Shown: one piece after another, positions 63,091 to 64,000 of the stretch
Numbering within the stretch: position 1 is the stretch's first letter
Layout of the letters: each line of letters starts with the position of its first letter
Assembly (NCBI RefSeq): GCF_013408425.1
Contig: NZ_JACBYV010000001.1
Coordinates: 2,852,001-2,916,000 of the forward strand
Direction: 5' to 3'
Length of the DNA: 64,000 bases
Source of the DNA: Pseudomonas flavescens
Lineage (GTDB): Bacteria; Pseudomonadota; Gammaproteobacteria; Pseudomonadales; Pseudomonadaceae
Program-made: the position numbers and the translations under genes
Notes under the pieces: model-generated
Seen by the model: only the letters and a program-made list of their open reading frames with translations
Told to the model about the DNA's origin: nothing
Databases searched by the model: none

Positions 63091-63759
63091 ATGATCACCG
63101 TCCATCACCTGAACAATTCGCGCTCGCAGCGCATCCTCTGGCTGCTCGAAGAACTGGGCGTGGAGTATCAGATCAAGCGCTACGAGCGCGACTCCAAGAC
63201 CATGCTGGCCCCGCCGGAGCTGCGCGCCGTGCACCCCTTGGGCAAGTCGCCGGTGGTTACCGACGGCGACCTGACCCTGGCCGAGTCCGGCGCCATCATC
63301 GACTACCTGGCCAACCGTCATGGCCCGGCCCTGTTACCGCCAGCAGACAGCCCCGAGCGTCTGCGCTGCAACTACTGGCTGCATTATGCGGAAGGCTCGG
63401 CGATGCCGCCTCTGCTGCTCAAGCTGGTATTCGACAAGGTGGAAAACAGCCCCATGCCCTTCTTCGTCAAACCCGTCGCCCGCGGCATTGCGCAGAAGGT
63501 CAAGAACCTGCTGATCAACCCACAATTGAAACTGCATCTGGACTATCTGGAAGGCGAGCTTGGCAAGAGCACCTGGTTCGCCGGTGAGCAATTCAGCGTG
63601 GCCGATATCCAGATGAGCTTTCCACTGGAGGCGGCCACTTCGCGAGGCGGGCTGGATGCCAGCCGCCCTCGGCTGAAGGCTTTCCTCGAACGTATCCATG
63701 CCCGCCCCGCCTACCAACGCGCCCTGCAACGAGGCGGAGAATACGCCTACGCCAACTGA
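63091..63759 (+). CDS. Glutathione S-transferase
   Basis: Protein of 222 residues with a thioredoxin-fold N-terminal domain (ITVHHLNNSRSQRILWLLEELGVEYQ, HPLGKSPVV, LAESGAIIDYLA) and a helical C-terminal domain (WFAGEQFSVADIQMSFPL with the N-capping Asp). The Ser in NNSRSQR is the probable glutathione-activating residue. ATG 63091 follows AGGAG. Substrate unknown. Confidence 0.93.
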   Translation: MITVHHLNNSRSQRILWLLEELGVEYQIKRYERDSKTMLAPPELRAVHPLGKSPVVTDGDLTLAESGAIIDYLANRHGPALLPPADSPERLRCNYWLHYAEGSAMPPLLLKLVFDKVENSPMPFFVKPVARGIAQKVKNLLINPQLKLHLDYLEGELGKSTWFAGEQFSVADIQMSFPLEAATSRGGLDASRPRLKAFLERIHARPAYQRALQRGGEYAYAN

Positions 63760-63895
63760 GGCACGCCGGTCGGCGGCTCGGGGTAGTGCAGGCAGTCGGA
63801 ATCAGGGTCGAACCGAACCCGCCTGAACTGGGTGATTGATGGGTGCCGCTTATCATCTGGCAACCCGCGGCATTGCAAAGAACCGCCGCGGGAAT

Positions 63896-63914
63896 GACAA
63901 TGCGAGGAATTATC
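63896..63914 (+). promoter_or_regulatory. Possible Fur box before the FecI-like gene
   Basis: GACAATGCGAGGAATTATC matches the Fur consensus at 13 of 19 positions, with both arms kept and the centre degraded. It is 20 bases before the sigma-factor ATG. Confidence 0.45.
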
Positions 63915-63934
63915 AGACTCACTCCTGGCTCTTC

Positions 63935-64000
63935 ATGTCAGCCCTCGACTCACCTCAGCGCACCGTCATCCACACGCTCTACAGCGACCATCATGGTTGG
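63935..64000 (+). CDS. FecI-like ECF sigma factor (partial, 5' end only)
   Basis: Only 22 codons are in the window: MSALDSPQRTVIHTLYSDHH then GW. The LYxDHHGW pattern is the start of many Pseudomonas iron-responsive ECF sigma factors (FecI/PvdS-like). A possible Fur box precedes it. A FecR-like anti-sigma gene and a TonB receptor would be expected just past the window edge. Confidence 0.65.
   Translation, partial: MSALDSPQRTVIHTLYSDHHGW

Overview
The window looks like a chromosomal segment of a high-GC gammaproteobacterium, almost certainly a Pseudomonas. The evidence is a GacS sensor kinase with near-full collinearity to Pseudomonas GacS, a pirR-pirS-pirA siderophore locus divergent from gacS, and a downstream block of dinB, three initiator tRNAs, mprF-acvB and rimO. 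From memory, this matches the gene neighbourhood around gacS in P. aeruginosa. The REP-type intergenic repeats also fit the genus. No plasmid, phage or CRISPR signature was seen.

Layout. (1) 1-5.5 kb, minus strand: an iron-siderophore locus (pirR-pirS two-component system, catecholate receptor pirA) followed past a terminator by a methyltransferase cut by the window edge. (2) 5.66-8.40 kb: gacS, complete up to its Hpt domain but with a foreign-looking C-terminal tail. (3) 8.4-40.8 kb: a large accessory region. It holds an OmpR-type two-component system under a strong Fur-box match, a complete Flp/Tad pilus cluster (flp, tadV, rcpC, rcpA, cpaD, tadZ, tadA, B, C, D, E, F), a YbaN-family gene, then tadG joined to a 3,424-residue LEPR-XLL-type adhesin and its apparent exporter. 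The exporter has a TolC-like lipoprotein, a HlyD adaptor, a GAF-HlyD adaptor and an M50 metalloprotease-HlyD fusion. A heme oxygenase gene closes the region. (4) 40.9-49.6 kb: conserved core genes (a small Cys-rich protein, a META lipoprotein, dinB with a LexA box, three tRNA-fMet copies, mprF-acvB, rimO, a DUF2986 protein). (5) 49.7-53.5 kb: small unknown proteins and a CirA-like TonB receptor. (6) 53.5-58.3 kb: a LysR/SDR/MFS cluster flanked on both sides by arrays of palindromic repeats. (7) 58.3-64 kb: another two-component system, xseA, an M23 peptidase, a glutathione S-transferase and the start of a FecI-like sigma factor.

Most interesting content. The 8.4-40.8 kb region behaves like one surface-structure programme. 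A direct repeat TTAAG-N5-TTAA(T/C) occurs once in front of each of its four transcription starts: the two-component system, the flp-tad operon, tadG-adhesin-exporter, and heme oxygenase. Two of these promoters also carry Fur-box-like sequence. I infer that the locally encoded response regulator binds this repeat and couples iron/heme status to Tad pili and a giant adhesin. The adhesin operon has no ABC transporter ATPase. An intramembrane-type zinc metalloprotease fused to a membrane-fusion domain, plus a GAF-containing adaptor, take its place. This is a candidate for a poorly described secretion/processing system for LEPR-XLL proteins.

All assignments come from reading the sequence and remembered family knowledge. 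No database search was run.
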